A DNA stretch of 64,000 nucleotides, taken from contig NZ_JALEGV010000028.1 of NCBI RefSeq assembly GCF_022763245.1, positions 97,878 to 161,877 of the forward strand, given 5' to 3'. Source of the DNA: Oricola sp. (lineage in GTDB: Bacteria; Pseudomonadota; Alphaproteobacteria; Rhizobiales; Rhizobiaceae). The position numbers and the translations under genes were made by a program. This document shows, one piece after another, positions 34,973 to 44,358 of this stretch. Positions within the stretch are counted from its first letter, which is position 1; each line of letters opens with the position of its first letter. The notes under the pieces are model-generated. The model was not told the DNA's origin. It did no database searches and worked only from the letters and a program-made list of their open reading frames with translations.

Positions 34973-36424
34973 ATGTCACTTGCTCTCAAAGATCCGAGCC
35001 TTCTGGAAACCCGCGCCTTCCTCGGCGGCGAGTGGGTGACGACCGGCAAGACGTTTCCGGTGACCAATCCGGCCACCGGCGAGACCATCGCCGAGGTGAC
35101 CGACCTCACGCCTGAGGATACGGCCAAGGCCATCGACGCGGCCTATCAGGCGCAGAAGGCATGGCGCGCGAAGACCGCCAAGGAGCGCTGCGCCATCCTC
35201 CTGAAATGGAACGACCTGATGCTGGAGAACCAGGAAGACCTGGCCCGCATCCTGACCGCCGAGATGGGCAAGCCGCTCGCCGAGGCGCGTGGCGAGATCG
35301 CCTATGGCGCGTCCTTCATCCAGTGGTTCGCCGAAGAGGCGCGCCGCGTCTATGGCGACGTCATTCCCGGCCACCAGTCCGACAAGCGCATCGTCGTCAT
35401 CAAGCAGCCGATCGGCGTCGTCGGCTCGATCACGCCGTGGAACTTCCCGAACGCCATGATCGCGCGCAAGGTCGGGCCGGCGCTCGCGTCGGGCTGCACC
35501 TTCGTCGGACGGCCGGCTGAAAAGACGCCGCTTTCGGCGCTTGCCATGGCGGTGCTCGGCGAGCGCGCGGGCATCCCGAAGGGCGTCCTGTCGATCATCA
35601 CGAGTTCCAACTCGAGGGGCGTCGGCCTGGAGCTCTGCACCAACCCGAAGGTCCGCAAGCTGACCTTCACCGGTTCCACCGAGGTCGGCCGTATCCTGAT
35701 GACGCAGTGCGCCCACGACATCAAGAAACTGTCGCTGGAACTCGGCGGCAACGCGCCGTTCCTCGTCTTCGACGACGCCGACCTCGACGCCGCGGTCGAG
35801 GGCGCGATGATCGCCAAATACCGCAATTCCGGCCAGACCTGCGTCTGCGCCAACCGCATCTACGCGCAGAGCGGCGTCGCCGAGGAATTCGGCCGCAAGC
35901 TCGCCGAGGCGACGGCGAACCTCAAGGTCGGCGACGGCATGCAGGAAGGCACGTCCATCGGGCCGCTGATCGACGGCGCGGCGCTGGAGAAGGTCGAGGA
36001 CCATGTCGCCGATGCGGTCGGCAAGGGCGCGACCGTCGTCACCGGCGGCAAGCGGTCCGATCTCGGCGGCACCTTCTACCAGCCGACCGTGCTGATGGGC
36101 GTCGCGAAGGGCATGAAGGTGCTGTCCGAGGAGACCTTCGGCCCCGTCGCGCCGATCATCACCTTCGACACGATCGACGAGGGCATCGAACTGGCCAACG
36201 ACACCGAGTTCGGCCTGGCGGCCTATTTCTACGCGCGCGACATCTCCACCGTGTGGAAGGTCGCCGAGGAGATCGAAAGCGGCATGGTTGGCATCAACAC
36301 CGGCCTCGTCTCCACCGCCGAAGCCCCCTTCGGCGGCATCAAATCCTCCGGCCTCGGCCGCGAGGGCTCGAAATACGGCATGGATGAGTTCCTGGAGATC
36401 AAATATCTCTGCATGAGCGTCTGA
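34973..36424 (+). CDS. gabD: Succinate-semialdehyde dehydrogenase (BlcA/GabD-like)
   Basis: 483 residues. Nucleophile Cys290 with the second Cys292 in NSGQTCVCANR (the Cys-x-Cys of SSADH), base Glu256 in LELGGNAPF and Asn157 in TPWNFP. The pattern DDADLDAAVEGAMIAKYRNS is characteristic of GabD. Completes the route lactone, 4-hydroxybutyrate, succinic semialdehyde, succinate. The usual Lys of the KPA motif is Arg here (GRPAEKTP). Confidence 0.9.
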   Translation: MSLALKDPSLLETRAFLGGEWVTTGKTFPVTNPATGETIAEVTDLTPEDTAKAIDAAYQAQKAWRAKTAKERCAILLKWNDLMLENQEDLARILTAEMGKPLAEARGEIAYGASFIQWFAEEARRVYGDVIPGHQSDKRIVVIKQPIGVVGSITPWNFPNAMIARKVGPALASGCTFVGRPAEKTPLSALAMAVLGERAGIPKGVLSIITSSNSRGVGLELCTNPKVRKLTFTGSTEVGRILMTQCAHDIKKLSLELGGNAPFLVFDDADLDAAVEGAMIAKYRNSGQTCVCANRIYAQSGVAEEFGRKLAEATANLKVGDGMQEGTSIGPLIDGAALEKVEDHVADAVGKGATVVTGGKRSDLGGTFYQPTVLMGVAKGMKVLSEETFGPVAPIITFDTIDEGIELANDTEFGLAAYFYARDISTVWKVAEEIESGMVGINTGLVSTAEAPFGGIKSSGLGREGSKYGMDEFLEIKYLCMSV

Positions 36425-36443
36425 ACGGACGCTCGGGGAAACC

Positions 36444-36460
36444 CGGCTCAGAGCCGTTTT
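36444..36460 (+). terminator. Terminator of the lactone operon
   Basis: CGGCT, CAG, AGCCG then TTTT, 20 bp after the SSADH stop; flanking GGAAA and TTTCC can lengthen the stem. It lies in the 55-bp convergent gap before the TPR gene. Confidence 0.6.
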
Positions 36461-36479
36461 CCGTCCTCGGCCAGCCTCC

Positions 36480-38534
36480 TCAGAGGTCGCCGAGGGCGCG
36501 CATGGCTTCCTTGTTGCCGACGCTGGCCAGCGCCTGGAATATCCGCTTGGCGTCGGAGCGGCGGCCGATGTTGTGATAGGCGAAGGCGCGCAGGACCATC
36601 AGGTCCTGGCGTTCCGGCGCGAAGCGGGCGCGCTGGTCGAGCGCGATGATCGTCTCGTGATAGCGGCCGAGGCGGAAGGCGCCGATCGCCCGGTCGGCGA
36701 GGATCGCGCTCTGCAGTTCCATCGCGCGCGCAGGTTCCTGCGGCGCGGCGGTTGCCGCGGCGGCGGCCTTGTCGGGCATCTTGAGGCGCAGATAGGCGAG
36801 GCTCTTTCCGTAGGCGGCGTCCTTGCGGGTCGCCTGAGCGCCGCTCGCCAGAGCCCGGTCGAAGGCCTGCACTGCCTCCATCGTCCGGTTCAGGTCCATC
36901 AGGCACCAGCCGCGATCAAGCGCGCTTTCCGGCGAGATGGTCTGCATGTCGACCGTCGTGGTGCAGCCGGCGGGCTGAGCCGCCCGGCGCGTCGACGGCC
37001 TTGTGGTCGTGGTGGTGGTGCGGCTGCGCGCCGGGGTGCTTGCTGCGGCCGTGCGGGCGGGTTCGGTCTCGTCCTTTTCCTCGCCGAGATTGGCGATCCG
37101 CTCGGACCGGCCGCGCCATGTCTCCTGGATCTGCGCGACCTCGGCGTCGCGGTTCAGCGCGTTCAGCGCAAGCGCGAGGCCGTAGGCGGCCGGCTCGTGC
37201 TCGGGGTCCCATGACAGGGCGGCGCGGAACCAGTCGATGGCGGTGGTTTCCTGGCCGAGATAATGCGCGTACCAGCCGAACTGCTCGGCGGAGACGACGT
37301 CGCGCTTCTCGATCACGACGGGCGCCATCCGGTTGAGGACGTCGGCGGCGATCGCCTTGGGCGGTTCGAGGCTCAGGAGGTTGGCGACGGTGGCGAGATA
37401 GACCTTGATCGTGTCGTCGCTGACGTTCCGGTATTCGTAGAGCACCGATTCGGCCACGGCGTAGTTCTTCAGTTCGGCTTCGGTCAGCGCCAGCCCCTGG
37501 GCGGCTTCCGGCGACTTCAGGCTGTCCAGCGCCGCGCGGAACCAGTCGCGCGCCTGCAGATACATGCCGCGCTGGTAGCTGTACCAGCCAAGCAGGATCG
37601 AATCGTCGGGTTCGCCGTCGCGCCGGGCGGCCGTCTTCAGGCGGTCCAGGTAGCTCGCGGCCACGGTGGTGTCGGGCTCGTTGGCGACGCGCGACACCAT
37701 CGCCCGGGCAAGGTCGTCGCGCACCGCCTCGAATTCGCCCTGGCCGTCGTCGCCGCGCCGTTCCAGCATCAGGAGCGATTCGATCTGCGCGGTGTCGAGG
37801 AAGGCGCTCGCCTTGATCACCGTCGCCTGGCGCTCGCCGGGGTCGTCGCAATTCTGCAGGATGAAGCGATAGGCGTCGGCGGCACGGTCGGCGCGGTCGG
37901 TCTGCGCGAAGGCCTCGGCGAGCCGCCACATGACGTCCACTTCCGCGCAGGTGAGGAGCTGCGGCGAGCGGGCGGCGACATCGACCACGGTCGCGAAGGC
38001 GCCTTCGTTCGATGCCTTGACCAGGGCTTCCCGATCCTTGGCGAGCCGCAGGCTGTCGACGAGCACCTGCGGCGGCAGGAAGCCCGGCGTCGTGTCCTGG
38101 ATGCGGGCGATCTCGGCCTCGACCTCGTCATAGCGGCCTTCGGCGTAGAGCGCCCAGAGCGCCTCTATCCGCGGGTCGCCCGAGCGCGAATAGTCGAGCG
38201 GGTCGTCCGGCGGCAGCCAATCGGGATAGAGCGCCCGCAGTCGCGCGATCTCGGCATGCAGACGCTCGATGTCGCCCTGGGCCGCGAAATATCGCAGGGC
38301 GCTTTCGTCCACGTCGGTGCGGCGGGGCGGGGGCGCGGGTGCCGCGGTCGATTCGCTTTCGGCCTGCGCGCTCGTGGTCGCGCCGTCGATCTGCGCGCCC
38401 GCAGGCATGGCGCTGCCGGCCGGTCCGACCTGGCTGATCAGCAGCGGCGCGCTGTTGCGGACGGAAAGGCCGTAGTAAGCGGCCGATGCGACTGCGAGAG
38501 CGAGGGCAAATATTGCCAAGATTGATGTGCGCAT
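36480..38534 (-). CDS. TPR-repeat protein of the cellulose locus, inner-membrane anchored
   Basis: 684 residues from ATG 38534 (AGAGG upstream). An N-terminal hydrophobic anchor (TSILAIFALALAVASAAYYG) precedes a Pro-rich link and helical repeats, including WYSYQRGMYLQARDWFRAAL, WYAHYLGQETTAIDWFRAAL and ALRAFAYHNIGRRSDAKRIF-like units. A low-complexity Thr/Arg segment is near 500-520. Divergent from bcsN. Rhizobial cellulose loci carry a TPR protein (BcsK) instead of BcsC; this is a good candidate but I cannot confirm orthology. No outer-membrane barrel follows the repeats. Confidence 0.75.
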   Translation of the reverse strand: MRTSILAIFALALAVASAAYYGLSVRNSAPLLISQVGPAGSAMPAGAQIDGATTSAQAESESTAAPAPPPRRTDVDESALRYFAAQGDIERLHAEIARLRALYPDWLPPDDPLDYSRSGDPRIEALWALYAEGRYDEVEAEIARIQDTTPGFLPPQVLVDSLRLAKDREALVKASNEGAFATVVDVAARSPQLLTCAEVDVMWRLAEAFAQTDRADRAADAYRFILQNCDDPGERQATVIKASAFLDTAQIESLLMLERRGDDGQGEFEAVRDDLARAMVSRVANEPDTTVAASYLDRLKTAARRDGEPDDSILLGWYSYQRGMYLQARDWFRAALDSLKSPEAAQGLALTEAELKNYAVAESVLYEYRNVSDDTIKVYLATVANLLSLEPPKAIAADVLNRMAPVVIEKRDVVSAEQFGWYAHYLGQETTAIDWFRAALSWDPEHEPAAYGLALALNALNRDAEVAQIQETWRGRSERIANLGEEKDETEPARTAAASTPARSRTTTTTTRPSTRRAAQPAGCTTTVDMQTISPESALDRGWCLMDLNRTMEAVQAFDRALASGAQATRKDAAYGKSLAYLRLKMPDKAAAAATAAPQEPARAMELQSAILADRAIGAFRLGRYHETIIALDQRARFAPERQDLMVLRAFAYHNIGRRSDAKRIFQALASVGNKEAMRALGDL

Positions 38535-38736
38535 AACCTCTTCGGCCTTTCGGGCACACGAGTTGGCGAGTTTCTGCAAATCTTACTGAACAGGGTAAAG
38601 GTTCTCTTAATTTCTCAATCTTACGGTACGTCCATTGAGAGTCGTTCCGATGGAATCGAACCCCGGAATTCAGGCGCTCAGGAGTTGTTTTGGACGGTTT
38701 CCCGGCGCCGTGGGTGCGGCGCTCAAGGACAGGCGG

Positions 38737-39729
38737 ATGATGAACCGTTTTCGGCGGAAGGGACGAATTGCTGCGCGGGGCGCCGGTCTGGGCGCGCTGT
38801 TGGCGTTGTGCGGCTGCGCGGCGCAGCCCGTGCATCTCGATTCGGAGGTGCGCACGGTCGGCGCGGAGCAGGCCTATATCATGCCCGTTCCCGGCTCCTT
38901 CGCGATCACCGGCGTGGTCGAGCAGCGTCACGGCAACGCGGTGGAGCAGAAGATCTTCCTGTCCACCGACTCGTCTCTTGCCGGATCGAACGTCGCGAAG
39001 GTCAAGCTCTTCGGCACCAGCAACCAGCACCGATTCGCGGAGAACAATCTGCGCTTCAAGCCGCTGACCGAGCGCCAGATCGCCAACGACGTGCATGACG
39101 CGTTCCCGACCGTCAAAATGTTCAAGTCCGACTTCTTCGTCCAGAACGAGTACGGTCCGTTCGGCTACGCGATGGGCCGCCCGTCGTCCGGCGAGTTGTG
39201 CATGTATGCCTGGCAGCAGATCCGCGCGCAGGCCAGCAGCAACCCGTTCAACCAGACCGGCGCGCTGCAGATCGACGTGCGGCTGTGCAAGGCCGGCGCC
39301 TCCGAAAACGACCTGCTCGCCTTCATGTACGGCTTCACCATCACCGCGGCGGTCGATTCGCCCGGCTGGAACCCGTTCGGTTCGCCGCCGGCCACGCCCG
39401 ACCGTCTCGGCAAGACCGGCGACCCGATCTATCCGCTGCAGGCGGCCACGGTCCTGCCTCAGCCCGCACCCGTCGCGGCGCCGGCCGCCGCGCCCGTCCG
39501 CAAGACGGTTCGCAAGTCCGCGCCCAAGAAAGCTGCCGCGCCGACGCCGACGCCGGCGACCGTGCCCGCCGTCACCGTGCCGTCGCCTGGCGGCGGCGGC
39601 TCCGCGGCCGCGAGCCCGGCCGGCATCTCGCCGGACATTGCGGCGCAGAATGCCTCGCTGCAGGGCATCCGCGTTCCGTCCCCGGCCTGCGCGCAGGCCG
39701 GCAGCGCCGCGTCGGTGGATTGCCCATGA
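38737..39729 (+). CDS. bcsN: Cellulose biosynthesis protein BcsN, probable lipoprotein
   Basis: 330 residues from ATG 38737 (AGGAC upstream). A basic N-terminus, hydrophobic segment and LALCGC form a signal with a likely lipidated Cys. The central domain (VGAEQAYIMPVPGSFAITGV, cut) matches BcsN, a protein found in Hyphomicrobiales cellulose loci whose role is unknown. The last 110 residues are Pro/Ala/Lys low complexity. First gene of bcsN-A-B-Z. Confidence 0.8.
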   Translation: MMNRFRRKGRIAARGAGLGALLALCGCAAQPVHLDSEVRTVGAEQAYIMPVPGSFAITGVVEQRHGNAVEQKIFLSTDSSLAGSNVAKVKLFGTSNQHRFAENNLRFKPLTERQIANDVHDAFPTVKMFKSDFFVQNEYGPFGYAMGRPSSGELCMYAWQQIRAQASSNPFNQTGALQIDVRLCKAGASENDLLAFMYGFTITAAVDSPGWNPFGSPPATPDRLGKTGDPIYPLQAATVLPQPAPVAAPAAAPVRKTVRKSAPKKAAAPTPTPATVPAVTVPSPGGGGSAAASPAGISPDIAAQNASLQGIRVPSPACAQAGSAASVDCP

Positions 39730-39769
39730 CCCTCCGTTCCGAAAAAGCCGCCGAAAAGGTCACTTCGAC

Positions 39770-41947
39770 ATGCGTTCGGTGAACATCTTCCTCTTCTGGG
39801 CGGTCAGCGCCGTCGTGCTGGTGTTCTTCATCTTCCTGCCGATCGACCCGCGCACCCAGCTGGTGACGACCTTCGTCGTGCTGATGATCGTGGTCGTGCT
39901 GAAATATCTCCAGGCGGAGGGCGCGACGCGGATGGTGCTGCTGGCGCTCGCCACCTCCATCGTGCTTCGCTACGTCTACTGGCGCACGACAAGCACGCTT
40001 CCGCCGATTAACCAGCCGCTGAACTTCATTCCGGGGCTGCTGCTGTATCTGGCGGAGATGTTCAGCGTCTGGATGCTGTTCCTCAGCCTGTTCGTCGTCT
40101 CCCGGCCGCTGGCGCCGCGTCCGCCGTCTCCCGGCCTTGCCGAAGGCACGCTGCCGACCGTCGACATCTTCATTCCGACCTACAACGAGAATTCGACGCT
40201 CTTGGCCCACACCATGGCCGCCGCGCTCAACATCGACTATCCGGCGGACAAGTTCACCGTCTGGCTGCTCGACGACGGCGGCACGGTGCAGAAGCGTAGC
40301 GCCATGAACATGGTGGAGGCGAAGGCCGCCGAGGCGCGCCACGCCGAGTTGCAGGACCTGTGCGCGCAGCTTGGCGTGCGCTACCTGACCCGCGAACGCA
40401 ACGAGCACGCCAAGGCCGGCAACCTCAACAACGGCCTTGCCCATTCCACCGGCGAGCTCGTCGCCGTGTTCGACGCCGACCATGCGCCGGCGCGCGACTT
40501 CCTGAAGGAAACCGTGGGCTTCTTCGGCGAGGATCCGAAGCTCTTCCTCGTGCAGACGCCGCACTTCTTCATCAATCCGGATCCGGTGGAGCGCAACCTT
40601 CAGACCTTCCAGAAGATGCCGAGCGAGAACGAGATGTTCTACGGCATCATCCAGCGCGGGCTGGACAAGTGGAACGCCGCGTTCTTCTGCGGCTCGGCCG
40701 CGGTGCTGCGGCGCGAGGCGCTGGTCATCTCCGAAGGCTTCAGCGGCATGTCCATCACCGAGGACTGCGAGACGGCGCTGGAGCTGCATTCGCGCGGCTG
40801 GAACAGCATCTATGTCGACCGGCCGCTGATCGCGGGGCTGCAGCCGGAGACCTTCGCCAGCTTCATCGGCCAGCGCAGCCGCTGGGCGCAGGGCATGATG
40901 CAGATCATGCGGTTCCGCTTTCCGGCGTTCAAGCGCGGCCTGACGGTCGCGCAGCGGCTTTGCTACATGTCGTCGACGATGTTCTGGCTGTTCCCGTTCC
41001 CGCGGTTCATTTTCTTGTTCTCGCCGCTCTTCTACCTGTTCTTCGATCTGGAGATCTTCACGGCGTCGGGCGGCGAATTCATGGCCTATACGGTCTCCTA
41101 CATGATCGCCAACCTGTTGATTCAGAACTCGCTTTACGGCTCGTTCCGCTGGCCCTGGATCTCCGAGCTCTACGAATACGTGCAGTCCGTGCACCTTCTT
41201 CCGGCGGTCATTTCCGTCGCGCTCAATCCGACCAAGCCGACCTTCAAGGTGACGGCCAAGGACGAATCGGTGGCGCAGAACCGGCTGTCGGAGATCAGCC
41301 GTCCGTTCTTCCTGATCTTCTTCGTGCTGCTGATCGCGACCTTCGTGACGGGCTACCGGCTCTACACGGAATCCTACAAGGCCGACATCACGCTGGTCGT
41401 CGGCGGCTGGAACCTTCTCAACCTACTCCTGGCGGGATGCGCGCTCGGCGTCGTCTCGGAGCGCGGCGAGCGGCAGACGACACGGCGCGTCAAGGTGCAG
41501 CGGCGCGCGGAGGTCGAGGTCAACGGCAAGTGGTATCCGGCGATGATCCGCGACGTGTCCGTCAACGGCGCGGGCATCCAGGTCTTCTCCACCGAGGTCG
41601 AGGAGTTCCCGCGCGACCAGATCGGCAATGTCCGCTTCCAGACCCATGGCGTCGTCGCCGAAGGCGATCTGCCGATCAGCATCCGCCACACTTCGGTGAG
41701 GGGAGAGATCATCTTCATGGGCTGCCGTTTCGCGCCCGACAGCGTCGCGCATCACAGCCTCATCGCCGACCTGCTCTACGCGAATTCGGAGCAGTGGTGG
41801 CAGTTCCAGCATTCCAGGCGCTACAATCCGGGCGTTGTGCGCGGCACGTTCCGCTTCCTCCACATCGCGCTCGTGCAGACCTTCCGTGGCCTCCAGTATC
41901 TCGTGCTGCACCGCGAGCCGCAGGCGAAGACCGGCGGGAGCGAGTGA
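39770..41947 (+). CDS. bcsA: Cellulose synthase catalytic subunit BcsA with PilZ domain
   Basis: 725 residues, start ATG 39770. Family 2 glycosyltransferase motifs: Asp168-Asp169 (LLDDGG), DAD at 235-237, TED at 330-332 and QRSRW at 368-372, between N- and C-terminal membrane helices. The C-terminal PilZ domain keeps the cyclic-di-GMP motif RQTTR and later DVSVNG. Makes beta-1,4-glucan from UDP-glucose at the inner membrane when cyclic-di-GMP binds. Confidence 0.96.
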   Translation: MRSVNIFLFWAVSAVVLVFFIFLPIDPRTQLVTTFVVLMIVVVLKYLQAEGATRMVLLALATSIVLRYVYWRTTSTLPPINQPLNFIPGLLLYLAEMFSVWMLFLSLFVVSRPLAPRPPSPGLAEGTLPTVDIFIPTYNENSTLLAHTMAAALNIDYPADKFTVWLLDDGGTVQKRSAMNMVEAKAAEARHAELQDLCAQLGVRYLTRERNEHAKAGNLNNGLAHSTGELVAVFDADHAPARDFLKETVGFFGEDPKLFLVQTPHFFINPDPVERNLQTFQKMPSENEMFYGIIQRGLDKWNAAFFCGSAAVLRREALVISEGFSGMSITEDCETALELHSRGWNSIYVDRPLIAGLQPETFASFIGQRSRWAQGMMQIMRFRFPAFKRGLTVAQRLCYMSSTMFWLFPFPRFIFLFSPLFYLFFDLEIFTASGGEFMAYTVSYMIANLLIQNSLYGSFRWPWISELYEYVQSVHLLPAVISVALNPTKPTFKVTAKDESVAQNRLSEISRPFFLIFFVLLIATFVTGYRLYTESYKADITLVVGGWNLLNLLLAGCALGVVSERGERQTTRRVKVQRRAEVEVNGKWYPAMIRDVSVNGAGIQVFSTEVEEFPRDQIGNVRFQTHGVVAEGDLPISIRHTSVRGEIIFMGCRFAPDSVAHHSLIADLLYANSEQWWQFQHSRRYNPGVVRGTFRFLHIALVQTFRGLQYLVLHREPQAKTGGSE

Positions 41948-41951
41948 CGCG

Positions 41952-44234
41952 ATGAGAGCCCTTCTGTCCGCCACGGTCCTTTCGCTCTCGCTCACGGCGG
42001 CCGCGGCGCAGGTGCCGTCCTTCGACATGAGCCCCGAGCGCAATTCGGCTTCGCCGTCGCAGCCGGACGGCTCGACAGCGCCGAAGAGTTCGCCGCTGCC
42101 GCAATTGTTCGCGGCGCCGCCCGAGTCCCTTCGGCACTATCTGCTGCAATCGCCGACGCTGCGCCTGCAGGGCGAGACGGCGGTGCGACAATGGGCGTTC
42201 AACCTGACCGCCGCCGAAGCCGCGTCGGCGGCGCGCTTCATCCTGGAATACACCAACGCCATCACGGTCGCGCCGGAAGCCTCGCGCCTGACCGTCTCGA
42301 TCAACAACGCCAAGCTGATCGAGGAAACGCCGCGCGGCGCCGAATATGCCGTGCAGCGCCTGTTCGAGGTGCCGGAGGGCATGCTCAAGCCGGGGCGCAA
42401 CACGATCCGCGTCCACGCCCAGCAACGTCACCGCACCGACTGCTCGATCGATTCCACCTTCGAATTGTGGACCGACCTGCAGGCCGAGAACACCTATCTG
42501 GATTTCGACACGCCCGGTGCGGGGCTGATGCGCAGTTCGTCGGACATCGCCACGGTCGGCGTCGGCGCCGACGGCGTCACCCGCATGCGCATCGTCGTCC
42601 CGTCGCTCGGCCGCCAGGCGCCGCCGCGCACGCTTCTGCAACTCGCGCAGACGCTGGCGCTCGCCACCGGTGCCGCGAACACGGCCTACAGCTTCTCCTC
42701 GTCGCTGCCGGCCTCCGCCGCGCGGGGAGAACTGGTCGTCCTCGTCGGCACGACCGCCGATCTCTCCCGTCTCGCCGCGGTCGACGCCGACGCCGCGTCG
42801 CGCACCTCGGCCTTCATCCGGCTGCCCGAGGGCGGCCAGGCGCTGACCGTTTCGGCGGCCGACTGGCCCGGCATCGCCAACGCCATTCGCCAGCTCGCCG
42901 ACGCGACCATACCGCCGGTGCGCGAGACGCCGCATGCCGAGGCCAAGGGCGCGACGCGGATCAGCTTTTCCGAACTCGGCGTCTCGGCGCAGCAATTCTC
43001 CGGCCGACGCTTCGTGACCGGGTTCGAGATCGGCATGCCGGCCGATTTCTACGCCGGCAATTACGGCAAGGCGCGCATCTATCTCGACGCGGCCTATTCC
43101 AGCGACGTCCTGCCCGGCGGCAGTTTCAACGTGACCATCAACGGGCAGCTCGCGACCACCGTTCCGATCACCAAGTCGGGCGGCGCGGTGCTGCAGGAAT
43201 ACCCGATCCGCATCCCGATGCGGCACTTCCGTCCCGGCAAGAACACCGTCGAATTCGAAGCGCTGCTGCCGACAAAGGCCGACACCGTCTGCGCGCCCGG
43301 CGCGACGGCCAACGAAACGCCGCGTTTCGCGCTCTTCGGAACCTCGGAACTTGTCATTCCGGAATTCGCGCGCGCCAAGCGCGTTCCAGATCTCGCGGCG
43401 ACGGCGGCGCTCGGCTTTCCCTATGCCGGGTCCGCGGAGACCGTGGATCTGGTGTTGGCGCAAGAGGACGGCCTGACGCTGTCGGCGGCCGCGACGGTGC
43501 TCGGCAAGCTGGCGCAGGCCTCCGGCGCGCCGATCCGCTTCGAGACGGTCGAACCTGGCAGCATCACCGAAGGCCACCACGCCATCCTCGTCGGCGCGAT
43601 GGGAAGCCTGCCGCCCGACATGCTGTCGAAGATCGAGCTGGCGGCCGCCCCGGAGGGCGAGAACGGCATCGAGCGGCTCGACGACAAGAACCTCGAATTC
43701 TGGCAGCAGCGCGTCAGGCCGGGCCGCGTGCTCGGCTGGTTCAGCGGCGCCAGCGAATGGCTGAAGCGGAATTTCGACCTCGATCTCACCACCGCGCGGT
43801 TGCTGCCCGCCTCGGAGCCGGAGCGCCAGCTTCCGTCGACCACCGACATCTTCCTTTACCAGTCGGCCGACACCGCCGACGACACCGTCCGCACGATCGT
43901 CAGCGCGGGAAGCGCCGCGCAACTCGCCAACGGCGCCGAGGCGATCGCGCTTCAGGACAATTGGGCCAAGGTCGGCGGCATCTTGAGCTACCACGACACG
44001 CTCGAAGACGAGATGCTCGCGGTGGAACCGAAGGCGGCGCGCTTCCTGTCGATCAGCCCGCTGAGTTTCACCAATCTTCGCCTGGTGATGACCAACTGGC
44101 TGGCGAGCAATTTCGTGCTCTATTCGCTGATCCTGCTGGTCATGGCCGTCACGGTCGGGCTCCTGACGAATGCGTTGCTCGGCTCGCTCGGACGCAGCCA
44201 CGACGACGAAGCGTCTGACGAGGACGGAATCTGA
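41952..44234 (+). CDS. bcsB: Cellulose synthase periplasmic subunit BcsB
   Basis: 760 residues starting 4 bp after bcsA. Signal peptide ends TAAAAQ. Alternating carbohydrate-binding and flavodoxin-like domains are suggested by repeated strands (TRISFSELGVSAQQFSG, FNVTINGQLATTVPI), and a C-terminal membrane anchor (NFVLYSLILLVMAVTVGLLT) is required to activate BcsA. Guides the glucan through the periplasm. Confidence 0.93.
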   Translation: MRALLSATVLSLSLTAAAAQVPSFDMSPERNSASPSQPDGSTAPKSSPLPQLFAAPPESLRHYLLQSPTLRLQGETAVRQWAFNLTAAEAASAARFILEYTNAITVAPEASRLTVSINNAKLIEETPRGAEYAVQRLFEVPEGMLKPGRNTIRVHAQQRHRTDCSIDSTFELWTDLQAENTYLDFDTPGAGLMRSSSDIATVGVGADGVTRMRIVVPSLGRQAPPRTLLQLAQTLALATGAANTAYSFSSSLPASAARGELVVLVGTTADLSRLAAVDADAASRTSAFIRLPEGGQALTVSAADWPGIANAIRQLADATIPPVRETPHAEAKGATRISFSELGVSAQQFSGRRFVTGFEIGMPADFYAGNYGKARIYLDAAYSSDVLPGGSFNVTINGQLATTVPITKSGGAVLQEYPIRIPMRHFRPGKNTVEFEALLPTKADTVCAPGATANETPRFALFGTSELVIPEFARAKRVPDLAATAALGFPYAGSAETVDLVLAQEDGLTLSAAATVLGKLAQASGAPIRFETVEPGSITEGHHAILVGAMGSLPPDMLSKIELAAAPEGENGIERLDDKNLEFWQQRVRPGRVLGWFSGASEWLKRNFDLDLTTARLLPASEPERQLPSTTDIFLYQSADTADDTVRTIVSAGSAAQLANGAEAIALQDNWAKVGGILSYHDTLEDEMLAVEPKAARFLSISPLSFTNLRLVMTNWLASNFVLYSLILLVMAVTVGLLTNALLGSLGRSHDDEASDEDGI

Positions 44235-44358
44235 CCGCTTCAATGCAAGGTCCCGCGGCATCGGCGGGTTAACCTTGCCGCCTGTTGGGCGAGGCGGCCG
44301 GGGGTTGCGCACTTGACCCCGGCGGGCGATCGTTCTTCTGATCTGGCGGACAACGGTC

